From contig NZ_JACHKZ010000024.1 of NCBI RefSeq assembly GCF_014207855.1, positions 1 through 64,000 on the forward strand: a stretch of 64,000 nucleotides of DNA. The letters run 5' to 3'. The translations under genes and the position numbers were made by a program. This document shows, in pieces, positions 9,141 to 17,682 of the stretch (position 1 is its first letter; every line of letters begins with the position of its first letter). The notes below the pieces were generated by a model that ran no database searches, was not told where the DNA came from, and saw nothing but the letters and a program-made list of their open reading frames with translations. The DNA comes from Comamonas odontotermitis. GTDB taxonomy: Bacteria; Pseudomonadota; Gammaproteobacteria; Burkholderiales; Burkholderiaceae_C.

Positions 9141-9842
9141 ATGTTGATGGTTCGTAAATCTGCTGATCGTGGCCATGCCGACCATGGATGGCTCCGCTCC
9201 AACCACAGCTTTTCGTTTGCGGGCTACTACGATCCCCGCTTCATGGGCTGGGGCAATCTGCGCGTGATCAATGAAGACCGCGTTGCCCCCGGTACCGGCT
9301 TTGGCACCCATGGTCACCGCGACATGGAGATCATCAGCTATGTGCTCGAAGGCAATCTGGCGCACAAGGACAGCATGGGCCACATCGAAGGGCTGCCCCC
9401 AGGCGATGTGCAGCGCATGAGCGCGGGCACCGGCGTGCAGCACAGCGAGTTCAACCATGCCGAGGGCGCGGAAACGCACTTTCTGCAGATCTGGATCGAG
9501 CCGAGCAGGAGGGGTATTGCTCCGAGCTATGAGCAAAAGACGTTCACCGACGCTGAAAAACGCGGCAAGCTGCGCCTGGTGGTGTCACCCGACGGCGCAG
9601 ACGGCTCGCTGTCCATGACCGCCGATGCCCGTATGTACGCTGGCCTGCTCGATGGCGCGGAAACCGCCGAGGTGGCCATTGCTCCGGGGCGCAAGTCCTA
9701 TGTGTATGTGGTCAAGGGCGAGGTTGCCGTCAACGGCACGCCGCTGCACACTGGCGACGCGGCCTTTATGGACCAGGAAACGGCCGTCAAGCTGGACCAG
9801 GCGAGCAATGCCGAAGTGCTGGTGTTTGACCTGGAAGCTTGA
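9141..9842 (+). CDS. Pirin-family cupin protein
   Basis: 233 residues with a two-domain bicupin layout. The N-terminal metal site is seen in GTHGHRDMEIISYVLEG and the second set in VQHSEFNHAEG, typical of pirin and YhhW-type quercetinases. The ATG at 9141 has AAGGAG 7 bases upstream; an in-frame start at 9090 lacks this. Pirins act as cytosolic redox-responsive cofactors or quercetinases; which applies here is unknown. It is followed by doxX after 73 bases that hold a strong GC hairpin (about 9868-9891) without a T tract. Confidence 0.9.
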   Translation: MLMVRKSADRGHADHGWLRSNHSFSFAGYYDPRFMGWGNLRVINEDRVAPGTGFGTHGHRDMEIISYVLEGNLAHKDSMGHIEGLPPGDVQRMSAGTGVQHSEFNHAEGAETHFLQIWIEPSRRGIAPSYEQKTFTDAEKRGKLRLVVSPDGADGSLSMTADARMYAGLLDGAETAEVAIAPGRKSYVYVVKGEVAVNGTPLHTGDAAFMDQETAVKLDQASNAEVLVFDLEA

Positions 9843-9915
9843 TCCATCTACAACCTTGGAATGAGGCCAGACCCCGCCCGCAGCCTGCGGGTGGGCAAGG
9901 CTAGAGGAGTGTCAT

Positions 9916-10326
9916 ATGAATGCATTACAAAACCCGCTGGCCTTGCTGGGCCGTATCCTGGTGGCCTGGTTCTTTGTGATTCCAGGCTTTGGCAAGCTCA
10001 CCGGCTTTGCCGGTGCCGTTGGTTATGCGGCCTCTGCCGGCATGCCCATGCCCGAGATTGCCGTGGGCATCGGCCTGTGTGTCGAGATTCTTGGCGGCCT
10101 GGCCATTTTGCTGGGTTGGGGTACGCGCTATGCCGCGCTGCTGCTGGCGTTTTTCACCCTGGTGGCCAGTTTTTTCTTTCATGCCTACTGGTCAGTACCG
10201 GCCGAGGCACGCATGGTGACGCAGCTGCTGTTCAACAAGAACATCGCCATCGTGGGCGGCTTGCTGGCCTTTGCAGCCTTTGGGGCGGGCGGCTGGAGCA
10301 TGGACGCCAAACGCAGAGCCGCTTGA
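9916..10326 (+). CDS. DoxX-family membrane protein
   Basis: 136 residues with four membrane helices (LLGRILVAWFFVIPGFGKL, PEIAVGIGLCVEILGGLAILL, YAALLLAFFTLVASFFF, IAIVGGLLAFAAFGAGG). The conserved GKLTGF segment after helix 1 and the HAYW motif after helix 3 mark the DoxX/YphA family, which is linked to redox stress. It is probably co-transcribed with pirin, a pairing seen widely in proteobacteria, under the divergent LysR regulator. Confidence 0.9.
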   Translation: MNALQNPLALLGRILVAWFFVIPGFGKLTGFAGAVGYAASAGMPMPEIAVGIGLCVEILGGLAILLGWGTRYAALLLAFFTLVASFFFHAYWSVPAEARMVTQLLFNKNIAIVGGLLAFAAFGAGGWSMDAKRRAA

Positions 10327-10367
10327 TGGACGCAACCGCTTGGCCGCCTGCGGCTTGAGGCGGCTTC

Positions 10368-10405
10368 ACAAAAAAGCCCTTTGCACCATGCAAAGGGCTT
10401 TTTGT
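10368..10405. terminator. Bidirectional rho-independent terminator between doxX and trhO
   Basis: A long stem (ACAAAAAAGCCCTTTGCA with TGCAAAGGGCTTTTTGT, 3-base centre, one unpaired A) has T-rich arms on both strands. It sits between two convergent genes and can stop transcription from either side. Confidence 0.9.
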
Positions 10406-10439
10406 GATGTATGGTGCATGAAGTGGCTTGCGGTGCCTG

Positions 10440-11189
10440 TCAGAATTGCGTTTTAAGCTCTGTTTTTTGTAGTGAATCATTCACGACACGGCGTTCGTCG
10501 AACACAAAGCAGCTGCCCTGGTAACCAGAGCCATCGGTTTCTTCGAAGTATTTCAGGATGCCGCCTTCGAGCTGGTAGACGTTTTCGATGCCTTCTTCCT
10601 GCATCAGGATCGCAGCTTTCTCGCAACGTATGCCGCCGGTGCAATAGCTCACCACGGTCTTGCCTGCCAGATCGGCCTTGTGCGCGCGCAACTGTGCCGG
10701 AAACTCGGTGAACTTGCGGATGCGCCAGTCAATCGCACCTGCAAACGCGCCTTCATCCACTTCGTAGTCGTTGCGTGTGTCGAGCGTCACTACCGGGCGG
10801 CCCGCATCATCGTGCCCCTGCGCCAGCCAGCGCTGCAGGTCTGCGGGCTTGACTGCGGGCGCGCGGCCATTGGCCGGGCGAATTGCCGGATAGTCCATGC
10901 GGATGATTTCGGGCCTGACCACTACCCGCATCTTGCGAAACGGTACGGTGCTCGACCAGCTCTCCTTGGGGGCCACATCGGCAAAGCGGGCATCGGTGCG
11001 CAGGGCATCCACCCAGCCACGCACGGCATCGGCCGGGCCAGCCAGAAAGAAGTTGATGCCTTCTTCCGCCAGCAATACCGTGCCTTTGAGCGCCCATTGC
11101 GCAGCGCGTTCGGCCAACAGTTCGCGCAGCTGCTGTGCATCGGGCAGCGGAACGAACTTGTAGCAGGAGATGTTCAGAATGTCGGACAC
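10440..11189 (-). CDS. trhO: tRNA uridine-34 hydroxylase (rhodanese family)
   Basis: 249 residues. The N-terminal UPF0176 domain is followed by a rhodanese domain with the catalytic loop YCTGGIRCEKA and LEGGILKYFEE. This is the YceA/TrhO family, which hydroxylates U34 of certain tRNAs in an oxygen-dependent reaction. It is about 100 residues shorter than the E. coli protein and lacks the C-terminal Cys-rich extension, as is common in this bacterial group as far as I recall. Monocistronic, ending at the shared terminator. Confidence 0.88.
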   Translation of the reverse strand: MSDILNISCYKFVPLPDAQQLRELLAERAAQWALKGTVLLAEEGINFFLAGPADAVRGWVDALRTDARFADVAPKESWSSTVPFRKMRVVVRPEIIRMDYPAIRPANGRAPAVKPADLQRWLAQGHDDAGRPVVTLDTRNDYEVDEGAFAGAIDWRIRKFTEFPAQLRAHKADLAGKTVVSYCTGGIRCEKAAILMQEEGIENVYQLEGGILKYFEETDGSGYQGSCFVFDERRVVNDSLQKTELKTQF

Positions 11190-11254
11190 GGCGGAGGTCT
11201 ACCAAATTAATAGCAGATGGCGCCCACCAGTTGGGCGCAACAGGCCTATTCTAC

Positions 11255-12949
11255 TTAAATCGAATACTCAATCGTGGCATTGGCCGAATGTTGCGCCAGG
11301 GCCTGCAGAAACTCGGCGTCGGTGCGGTACAGGCGCAGGTGGGGGTTGTCCTGCAGCAGACCGGCGCGCTTCAAGCGCTGCTCCACGGGCAGCTTCATGC
11401 CCACGATGTGCAGCAGGCCGCCGCGCTTGGCGGCCATGCGCTCCAGCCGTACAAAGGCTTCCACACCGGTGATGTCGATCTGGTTCATGGGCTGGGCCAG
11501 CAGGGCCAGCTGCTTGTATTGGGGATGACGGGCCCAGTCATTGGCGGCGCGGGTTTCCAGCGCAGCGGCAGATGCGAAATCCAGCTCCGAATCCATGCGC
11601 AGGGCCAGTACGTCGGGCGCCAGCGTTGGCAGATGCCACAAGTGGCGATCGCGCAGGCTGCCGTCGGGGTGCAGACCGACTTCCACAATGCGCGGATGCA
11701 GCCGGTTGTACAGAAAGTAGCAGGAACTCAGCAGAATGCCTGCCAGCACCCCCCAGTAGATGCGCGGCGCCGTGAGGATGGTGATGGCAAAGGTGGCTAC
11801 GGCAATGCCGCCTTCGATGCGCGAGATCGCAAAGAGCCGCAGAATTGCCCGTGGCTTGACCAGATTGGCGACGGCCGTCATCACGATCGCGGCCAGCGCC
11901 GCCTGCGGCACATGGTAGAGCGCGGGAATGAACCACAGCACCACGATCACCACCAGCAGGATGGAGAACAGGTTGGAGTAGCCCGTTTTGGCGCCTGCCA
12001 GCAGGTTGACCGCCGAGCGCGAGAAGGAGGCGCTGGTGGCAAAGCTGCCAAACAGGCCGGCGCTCATCTTGGACATGCCTTGCGCAATCAGCTCCTGGCT
12101 GCTGTCCCAACGGGTTCCGGCCTGCTGGTGCTCCACCTGGGCGCTGGAGGCGGTCTCCAGCGCGCTCACCAGCGATATCACCAGTACCGGCATCACCAGA
12201 AGGCCAAACTCGTCCCAGCCCAGCAGGCCCGGCCAGACGAATTGCGGCAGCCCGGATGGCAGATGTCCCACCACGGCGCCGCCTTTGTCCGCAAAACCGC
12301 CCGCCCAACTGATGACGCCGGTGATGCCGATGACGAAAATGGCTGACGGAAACGCGGGCCGCCATTTTTTAGCCAGCACCAGGCCTGCAATGCTCAGCAC
12401 GCCAAACAGGATCGAGCGCCAGTCGAACAGCCCCAGTGACGGGTTGTCCCACACGGTGGCCCAATCACTTTTCATGCCCAGCAGGCTGGGCAGCTGCGAA
12501 GCGAGAATCAAAATGGCCGCCGCCTGGGTAAAACCGGCCAATACCGGCGAGGTCACCAGATTGAGCAGCCACCCGGCGCGCACCAGCCCGAGCGACAGTT
12601 GCACCAGGCCCGACAGAATCGCCATCCATGCCGCCAGTACCACCCATTGGGCGGAGCCCGGCTCGGCCATGCCGGTGAGCGAAGCGCCAATTAGCAGGGC
12701 CGACAGCGCCGTGGGCCCCACGCCCAGGCGCGGCGACGGGCTGAAGAGGATGGCCACCGCCGCCGGAATGATCGAGGCATAGATCCCCGTGATCAGCGGC
12801 ATGCCCGCCAGGTGCGCATAGGCCACGCCCTGGGGCAGCAGCATCAGGCCCACGGTGATGCCGGCCATGGCTTCGCCCCGCAGCAGTTGCAGGGTAGGGC
12901 GGGGCCAGGAGAGGAACGGGAAAAGTCGGTAGAACAGCGGCGCAAGCAT
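11255..12949 (-). CDS. SulP-family anion permease with STAS domain
   Basis: 564 residues. About 11-12 membrane helices begin with GITVGLMLLPQGVAYAHLAGMP, the hallmark of SulP transporters, and a cytoplasmic STAS domain starts near residue 440 (DVLALRMDSELDFASAAALE). The ATG at 12949 is chosen because the conserved N-terminus begins there. The frame continues open upstream to 13150, but that part is translated from the MITE-like element at 13023-13274 and from spacer. The substrate could be sulfate, bicarbonate or another anion. Confidence 0.9.
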   Translation of the reverse strand: MLAPLFYRLFPFLSWPRPTLQLLRGEAMAGITVGLMLLPQGVAYAHLAGMPLITGIYASIIPAAVAILFSPSPRLGVGPTALSALLIGASLTGMAEPGSAQWVVLAAWMAILSGLVQLSLGLVRAGWLLNLVTSPVLAGFTQAAAILILASQLPSLLGMKSDWATVWDNPSLGLFDWRSILFGVLSIAGLVLAKKWRPAFPSAIFVIGITGVISWAGGFADKGGAVVGHLPSGLPQFVWPGLLGWDEFGLLVMPVLVISLVSALETASSAQVEHQQAGTRWDSSQELIAQGMSKMSAGLFGSFATSASFSRSAVNLLAGAKTGYSNLFSILLVVIVVLWFIPALYHVPQAALAAIVMTAVANLVKPRAILRLFAISRIEGGIAVATFAITILTAPRIYWGVLAGILLSSCYFLYNRLHPRIVEVGLHPDGSLRDRHLWHLPTLAPDVLALRMDSELDFASAAALETRAANDWARHPQYKQLALLAQPMNQIDITGVEAFVRLERMAAKRGGLLHIVGMKLPVEQRLKRAGLLQDNPHLRLYRTDAEFLQALAQHSANATIEYSI

Positions 12950-13022
12950 GGCGCATTGTCGCCTTATGATGAGCAGGCCCGCATGCGGGCATGGACTTAT
13001 GCGACAGCGTTCCACGGATTTG

Positions 13023-13274
13023 CCTAAGAACGTGTTTACGATCTCTACGCAGCCGCGTTGGAGTGCAATCGGGATGAGTTCGAAGCGATGGGCCGCAGGT
13101 TGCACCGGGGTGCAAGCAAGGGCCAGCGCGCAGAAATCGCCCGATTTCACTCCAACCCGGAGGGACAGTGGGTTTGGGGCGCCCGGCTAGGGGCGCCCGG
13201 CTAGGAACGCCCGGTCAGGGGCGCCCCGCAAAGCCACTGTCGCGGCGCGAGGAGATCGTAAACACGTTCTTAGG
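13023..13274. mobile_element. MITE-like element, full copy A, 252 bp
   Basis: Bases 13023-13045 (CCTAAGAACGTGTTTACGAT then CTC) and 13252-13274 are a perfect 23-bp terminal inverted repeat, and the match continues imperfectly for about 12 more bases inward. Inside lies a run of near-identical 13-15-base units built on GGCGCCCGGCTAGG at about 13178-13225, and a GTGCAAGC/TTGCACCGG palindromic patch. No transposase is encoded. A second copy (14026-14262) matches it closely in reverse orientation, and two partial copies occur at 33569 and 37133. No flanking target duplication is obvious. It sits 73 bases upstream of the SulP start. Confidence 0.85.
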
Positions 13275-13456
13275 TGCGCGGCATGCGATAGCGTCTTTTT
13301 TAGTGAAGCTCGCCCACCCCGCATGAAGAAATCCCGGACAAATGTATCGCGCAGGTTTCAGTTTGCGTTTTTGCGCACAGGCCTGGGCAAATGCATGAAG
13401 ATCGCCAACAATCTGAAAACTCCAACCGACTCCGACCTCCGATTCGCGCACTCCGC

Positions 13457-13978
13457 ATGTCTTTGCATCCCTTGAGCCGACCTGATCACCCGTCTGATCG
13501 CAGGCCTTGTCACCCGCCTGGCTGCCCGCGAACAGGCCCGGCCCTGCAATCCGGGCGTATCCGCCTGTGGGTAGCTGGGGTTGGCTTGTGTGTGGCCATC
13601 GTCTTGGGCATTTCTGCGCCATGGTGGCTTGTCGAGGCGGATGCCATGGGCACTGGCCAGCAGGTGGCGCAATGGGTGCACAGCCTGCACCAGCGGCTGC
13701 GCAACTCTGGGGCCCGCGTGAATGCGACGGTTGAGCAGACGGCCTCCCGCCAACGTGCGCTGGCCGAGGACGATGCGATATCTGCCGCAGTGAGTGATGC
13801 CCTGGCCGCCACCCAGAACGACGATCTGCGCATGCTGCAGGTGGAAACCGGCAATGCCATGGTGACGCTGCAAGGCACCCTTCCTTCGTCTGACCTGCGG
13901 GATCGCGCCATCGCCATCACGGAGGGCGTAAGCGGCGTACACGGCGTCTTCAGCCTGATCCAGATCCAGACTCGATGA
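13457..13978 (+). CDS. BON-domain protein with one membrane anchor
   Basis: 173 residues from the ATG at 13457; an earlier in-frame ATG at 13391 would add 22 residues and I cannot exclude it. A single membrane segment at about 38-58 (RLWVAGVGLCVAIVLGIS) is followed by a helical stretch and a C-terminal BON domain (LRMLQVETGNAMVTLQGTLP ... VSGVHGVFSLIQIQ) of the OsmY/Kon type, which usually binds the cell envelope or phospholipid. The gene is framed by two MITE-like elements in opposite orientation. No operon partner. Confidence 0.65.
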   Translation: MSLHPLSRPDHPSDRRPCHPPGCPRTGPALQSGRIRLWVAGVGLCVAIVLGISAPWWLVEADAMGTGQQVAQWVHSLHQRLRNSGARVNATVEQTASRQRALAEDDAISAAVSDALAATQNDDLRMLQVETGNAMVTLQGTLPSSDLRDRAIAITEGVSGVHGVFSLIQIQTR

Positions 13979-14025
13979 CGCCCGCTGGGTGCAGCAGTTG
14001 CCTTACAGGCCGCCGGGCCAGACGG

Positions 14026-14262
14026 CCTAAGAACGTGTCTACGATCTCCTCGCGCCGCGACAGTAATTTTGCGGGCTCCCCTGACCGGGCCTCCCTAGCC
14101 GGGCGCCCCCAAACCCACTGCCCCAACGGGTTGGCGTGAAATCGGGCGATTTCTGTGCGCTGGCCCTTGCTTGCACCCCGGTGCAAGCTGCGGCCCATCG
14201 CTTCGAACCCATCCCGATTGTGCTCCAACGCGGCTGCGTAGAGATCGTAAACACGTTCTGAG
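14026..14262. mobile_element. MITE-like element, full copy B, 237 bp, inverted relative to copy A
   Basis: Reads CCTAAGAACGTGTCTACGAT at its left end and GAGATCGTAAACACGTTCTG at its right end: the same ends as copy A with one internal mismatch on the left and two at the right tip. Its body is the reverse complement of copy A with scattered substitutions, and it lacks about one of the GC-rich tandem units. A short frame (KSGDFCALALACTP) is present in both copies, but differences between them change amino acids, so I do not take it as a gene. It lies between the BON gene and the S66 peptidase gene. Confidence 0.85.
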
Positions 14263-14408
14263 CGCATAATGCGAGCCATTCTTGAAACCAGCCTGTTGCG
14301 ATTGCCCTGAAGGCAGGTTCCTGCGGCAGCGCGGCGCAACTGTGCGCCGCGATCTTCTTTCCATGATTCGGGCAGACCTGTCTGCCATGCTTTTATCGAC
14401 TGCGCACC

Positions 14409-15425
14409 ATGCACCAGCACGACAACCACCCGCATGACCATGGCCATGACGGCCCATGCGACCATGCCCATTGCGACCACCACCATACTGGCCCGCGCAG
14501 CATCTATATCTACTCCCCGTCGGGCGCGGTACGCGACAAAAAGGGCTTTCGCCGTGGCGTTGCAAGGCTCAAGGAGCTGGGCCATACGGTAGAGGTGGAC
14601 CCGGCGGCCCTCGATTCCTGGACGCGTTTTGCCGGAGATGACGACACCCGCCTTGCTGCCATTGCCCGCGCGGCAGCCAGTGGCGCTGATGTGACGATGA
14701 TGACACGCGGCGGCTACGGCATCTCGCGCCTGCTGCACCGCATCGACTATGAGCAGATTGCGCGCTCCATCGAGGGCGGCACGCAGTGGATGGGCCTGAG
14801 CGATTTCACGGCGCTGCAGATGGCGCTGTATGCCAGGACCAGGGCGGTGACCTGGGCGGGGCCGTCGCTGGTGGCCGACATCGGCGCGGAAGAGGGCATG
14901 GACGACATCATGCTCGATTGCTTTGAAGACCTGCTGATGGGCCATGGCGAAGGTGCTGGCTGGCGCACGCTGGCAGAGCGCCCGGGTACTGTACAGGGCC
15001 CATCTGCCGATGCGGAAACCTACATTCCCAAAGCTACCTTGTGGGGCGGCAACCTGGCGATGCTGGCCTCGCTGGCTGGTACGCCGTACCTGCCCAAGGT
15101 CAAAAACGGGGTGCTGTTCATCGAAGACGTGGGCGAGACGCCCTACAAGATCGAACGCATGCTGATCACCTTGCTGCATGCCGGTGTTCTGGCCCAGCAA
15201 AAGGCAGTGGTATTTGGCCAGTTCAGCGACTACAAGCTCAATGCGCACGACAAAGGCTACAAGCTGGCCACCGTGGTGCAATGGCTACGCAACCAGCTGA
15301 CCATTCCCGTCTTCACCAACCTGCCGTTCGGCCATGTTCCAACCAAGGTGGTGCTGCCGGTCGGCGCCCAGGTCTCGCTCAGTGTGGAAGGGCGCGATGC
15401 ATTGATCTACTGGGGGCATATGTAG
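14409..15425 (+). CDS. ldcA: S66-family LD-carboxypeptidase (muramoyltetrapeptide carboxypeptidase) with His-rich N-terminus
   Basis: 338 residues. The serine-peptidase core shows IYSPSGAV, the nucleophile in GLSDFTALQ, the catalytic Glu in FIEDVGE and the His in NLPFGHVP, matching family S66, which trims the terminal D-Ala from tetrapeptides during cytoplasmic murein recycling. The first 26 residues hold eleven His and two Cys (HQHDNHPHDHGHD, CDHAHCDHHH), which is not part of the family fold and looks like a metal-binding tail. The start is fixed by the core only from about residue 30, so a later start is possible, but no ATG lies between. No signal peptide. Stands alone after MITE copy B. 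Confidence 0.85.
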   Translation: MHQHDNHPHDHGHDGPCDHAHCDHHHTGPRSIYIYSPSGAVRDKKGFRRGVARLKELGHTVEVDPAALDSWTRFAGDDDTRLAAIARAAASGADVTMMTRGGYGISRLLHRIDYEQIARSIEGGTQWMGLSDFTALQMALYARTRAVTWAGPSLVADIGAEEGMDDIMLDCFEDLLMGHGEGAGWRTLAERPGTVQGPSADAETYIPKATLWGGNLAMLASLAGTPYLPKVKNGVLFIEDVGETPYKIERMLITLLHAGVLAQQKAVVFGQFSDYKLNAHDKGYKLATVVQWLRNQLTIPVFTNLPFGHVPTKVVLPVGAQVSLSVEGRDALIYWGHM

Positions 15426-15633
15426 CGGTATTGCAGCATTGCTGCAACGCGCCATGCGGCGGCGGCAGTGGATTTGCCGCACGGCACAGCCAGTGGCATA
15501 GATTTGTTGATGCTGTTGCGAGCGAATCCGCTTGGTTATGGACCCCGGTTTGCGGTGTAATATGTGTAATAACAATTCTTTGAGGGTGTAGTCGCTCCGT
15601 GGGAGGAGGTGGCTGCATCCGTGCGAACTATCC

Positions 15634-16539
15634 ATGACAACTGTCGCCACCGTGGTATTTATCGATATCTCGGGCAGTACTGCTTTGTTCGAAACCTTGG
15701 GCAACGAGCGGGCTGCACGGGCGGTCGCAGGCATGACGGATGCATTCAAGCAAGTCGTCGTGCAAGCGGGCGGGCGGGTCGTCAAAACCCTGGGTGACGG
15801 GGTTTTGGCCATTTTCAACAGCAGCGCACTGGCCGTGAGTGCCATGACCATGCTGATGCGCCGCCATTATGGGCAGTGGGATTCGCTGCCGCCAACGCAG
15901 AAGTTCCATGTTCGGGTTGGCATGAGCACCGGAGAAGTGGTGCTCATGGAAGGCGACTGCTATGGGGACTCGGTCAACATGGCCTCACGCCTGTGCGAAA
16001 AGGCGAGCCATCGTGAAATCTGGGCCAGTGCATCCACGATGGAGTCGGGTGCCCGCGCCGACACCAACTTTGTGCCCATGGGCTGGATGGAAGTGCGCGG
16101 CAAATCCGAGCAGCACATGCTCTACCAGGTGCAATGGAGCGAGCCCGAAGCGCATGAGGTGATCACCGCCTACGACTCGTCGCTGCCCATGCGGCAGGAA
16201 GCCGTAGTGCAGGTGCGGCTGCGCCTGGCCAGCAGCGGGGTGGAGAAGACATTCGAGACCCATGAGATGCCGATCTTTATCGGACGTTCGTCCGATTCCG
16301 AATGGGTGGTTCTGGATCGCCGTGTCTCCCGCCAGCATGGCCGTATTGATTGGCGCGGCGGCAACCTTATCTTCACAGACTTGAGCCGCTACGGCACCTG
16401 GCTTGCCTTCGGTGCCAGCCCTGCCACCGTGGTGCGGCGCGAAACCGTGCAGTTGCATGGTGCCGGGGTCATGTACTTTGGCGTGTCGCCCGAAGACCCG
16501 ACGGCGCCGAGCGCCGCATTCTCGATCAAGCCTGTGTAG
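15634..16539 (+). CDS. Class III nucleotidyl cyclase fused to an FHA domain
   Basis: 301 residues. Residues about 1-165 form a class III cyclase catalytic domain: first metal Asp in FIDISGSTALF, Lys-Thr-Leu-Gly-Asp-Gly for the second metal Asp and purine selection, and VNMASRL with the Asn/Arg pair. Residues about 190-285 form a forkhead-associated domain: FIGRSSDSEWVVLD, VSRQHGRI and DLSRYGTW carry the phosphothreonine-binding Arg, Ser and Asn-equivalent positions. No membrane segment, so it is cytoplasmic. It probably makes cAMP (or cGMP) and is recruited by a phosphoprotein, but no Ser/Thr kinase is encoded nearby. All visible catalytic residues are present. Confidence 0.88.
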   Translation: MTTVATVVFIDISGSTALFETLGNERAARAVAGMTDAFKQVVVQAGGRVVKTLGDGVLAIFNSSALAVSAMTMLMRRHYGQWDSLPPTQKFHVRVGMSTGEVVLMEGDCYGDSVNMASRLCEKASHREIWASASTMESGARADTNFVPMGWMEVRGKSEQHMLYQVQWSEPEAHEVITAYDSSLPMRQEAVVQVRLRLASSGVEKTFETHEMPIFIGRSSDSEWVVLDRRVSRQHGRIDWRGGNLIFTDLSRYGTWLAFGASPATVVRRETVQLHGAGVMYFGVSPEDPTAPSAAFSIKPV

Positions 16540-16599
16540 CAGAGGGTGGTGGCCTCTCCTTGTGTTGTGAGGAGACCGGCAGCAGGCTTTTGGGTGCAC

Positions 16600-16932
16600 T
16601 CAGTGCGCAGCGCTCAAGGGCTCCAAGGCAGTTGCAATGGCAGCGGCATTGGTTGGGCGCACCACGCGAGCCACTTCCTGACCATCTTTGAGCACCACCA
16701 GCGTAGGCCAGAGCTTGATGCGGTAGCTGCGCCCCAGCGGCTTGCCAGGCCCATCTTCCACCTTGATGTGGCGGATATCGGCCCGCGGCGAGAGCGCCGC
16801 TTCAATCAGCGGCTGCGCGCCCAGGCAATGCGGGCACCAGGGCGTACCAAATTCAATGACGGTGTAGGCGGGCAAGGCGTCCACTTCGGCGCGGCTGGGT
16901 TCCTGCGCCAGATGCTGGTGGCTGAAAGTCAT
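16600..16932 (-). CDS. Thioredoxin-fold protein with a CPHC active site
   Basis: 110 residues of a thioredoxin fold: FGTPWCPHC carries the redox pair and KLWPTLVVLKDG carries the cis-Pro loop. No signal peptide, so it should act in the cytoplasm. The CPHC pair is the one found in DsbA, while the length is that of a thioredoxin. It lies 75 bases after mobA on the same strand; a shared transcript is possible but nothing links the functions. Confidence 0.85.
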   Translation of the reverse strand: MTFSHQHLAQEPSRAEVDALPAYTVIEFGTPWCPHCLGAQPLIEAALSPRADIRHIKVEDGPGKPLGRSYRIKLWPTLVVLKDGQEVARVVRPTNAAAIATALEPLSAAH

Positions 16933-17007
16933 ACGGTCTCCAGATTCAAAACTATCAAATTCATAGCGTGTTGCGTCCTTTTGCAGCGCGCCCGAGGTCG
17001 TGTTTGA

Positions 17008-17682
17008 TCAAACCTCGGCACGGTGTGCCGGCAATTGGCGGGCCAGGGTTGCCAACTCTTCGTTCGTATTGGCGTTGTAGAAGGCGGCGCTGTGGGAAAA
17101 CTCGGCCAGCGCCAATGGATGCTGGGCAACCCATTGGCGAACCTTGCGGCCGCCCGATTCCACAAACTCTCGCACATTGCCTGCCAGGCTCGCGTGCAGC
17201 AGGCAGAACGTGGGCTGCGCCAGGCGTTCGCCGCCGGGGCTGCGGGTGCAGGCCATGGCAACCAGCGCCTGGTCACGCACCGCAGCATGGGCAAGTTGCT
17301 CGGCCAGATCGGCGGGGAAAAACGGCGTGTCGCATGCAACCGTCAACAGCCAGGGCGTGCGGCATGCGGCCAGCCCGGCCGCAAAACCGGCAAGCGGCCC
17401 GGGGTAGGGCTCTGCGGGTGCTTTTGCGGCCGCCAAGGCCGCAGGCGCCAGATCGGTAACTACCGCATGGCCCAGTGCCGCATAGGCTTGCAGGTGGCGG
17501 TTGGCATTGACCAGTACCTCGCCCGTCTGCGCTGCCAACCGCTCTGCCGCCCATGCGGCCAATGGCTTGCCCGCCAGCAACTGCAGGCCTTTGTCCACCC
17601 CGCCCATGCGCGAGCCCTGGCCACCTGAAAGCACGAGGCCGGTAATCTGTTCACGGGGAATGGACAAGGGGTTTGGGGGCAT
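17008..17682 (-). CDS. mobA: Molybdenum cofactor guanylyltransferase
   Basis: 224 residues. The nucleotide-binding start GLVLSGGQGSRMGGVDKGL and the metal-binding VACDTPFFP identify MobA, which joins GMP to Mo-molybdopterin to make the bis-MGD cofactor. The ATG at 17682 starts 12 residues before the GTP-binding loop; the frame upstream to 17811 has no family similarity. moaA, another step of the same pathway, is 1.7 kb away on the same strand but with ppk2 in between on the other strand. Confidence 0.93.
   Translation of the reverse strand: MPPNPLSIPREQITGLVLSGGQGSRMGGVDKGLQLLAGKPLAAWAAERLAAQTGEVLVNANRHLQAYAALGHAVVTDLAPAALAAAKAPAEPYPGPLAGFAAGLAACRTPWLLTVACDTPFFPADLAEQLAHAAVRDQALVAMACTRSPGGERLAQPTFCLLHASLAGNVREFVESGGRKVRQWVAQHPLALAEFSHSAAFYNANTNEELATLARQLPAHRAEV

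Noticed and set aside
14095-14565. Possible gene inside MITE copy B running into the ldcA region
   Set aside because: Differences between copies A and B change residues freely, so there is no sign of protein selection.
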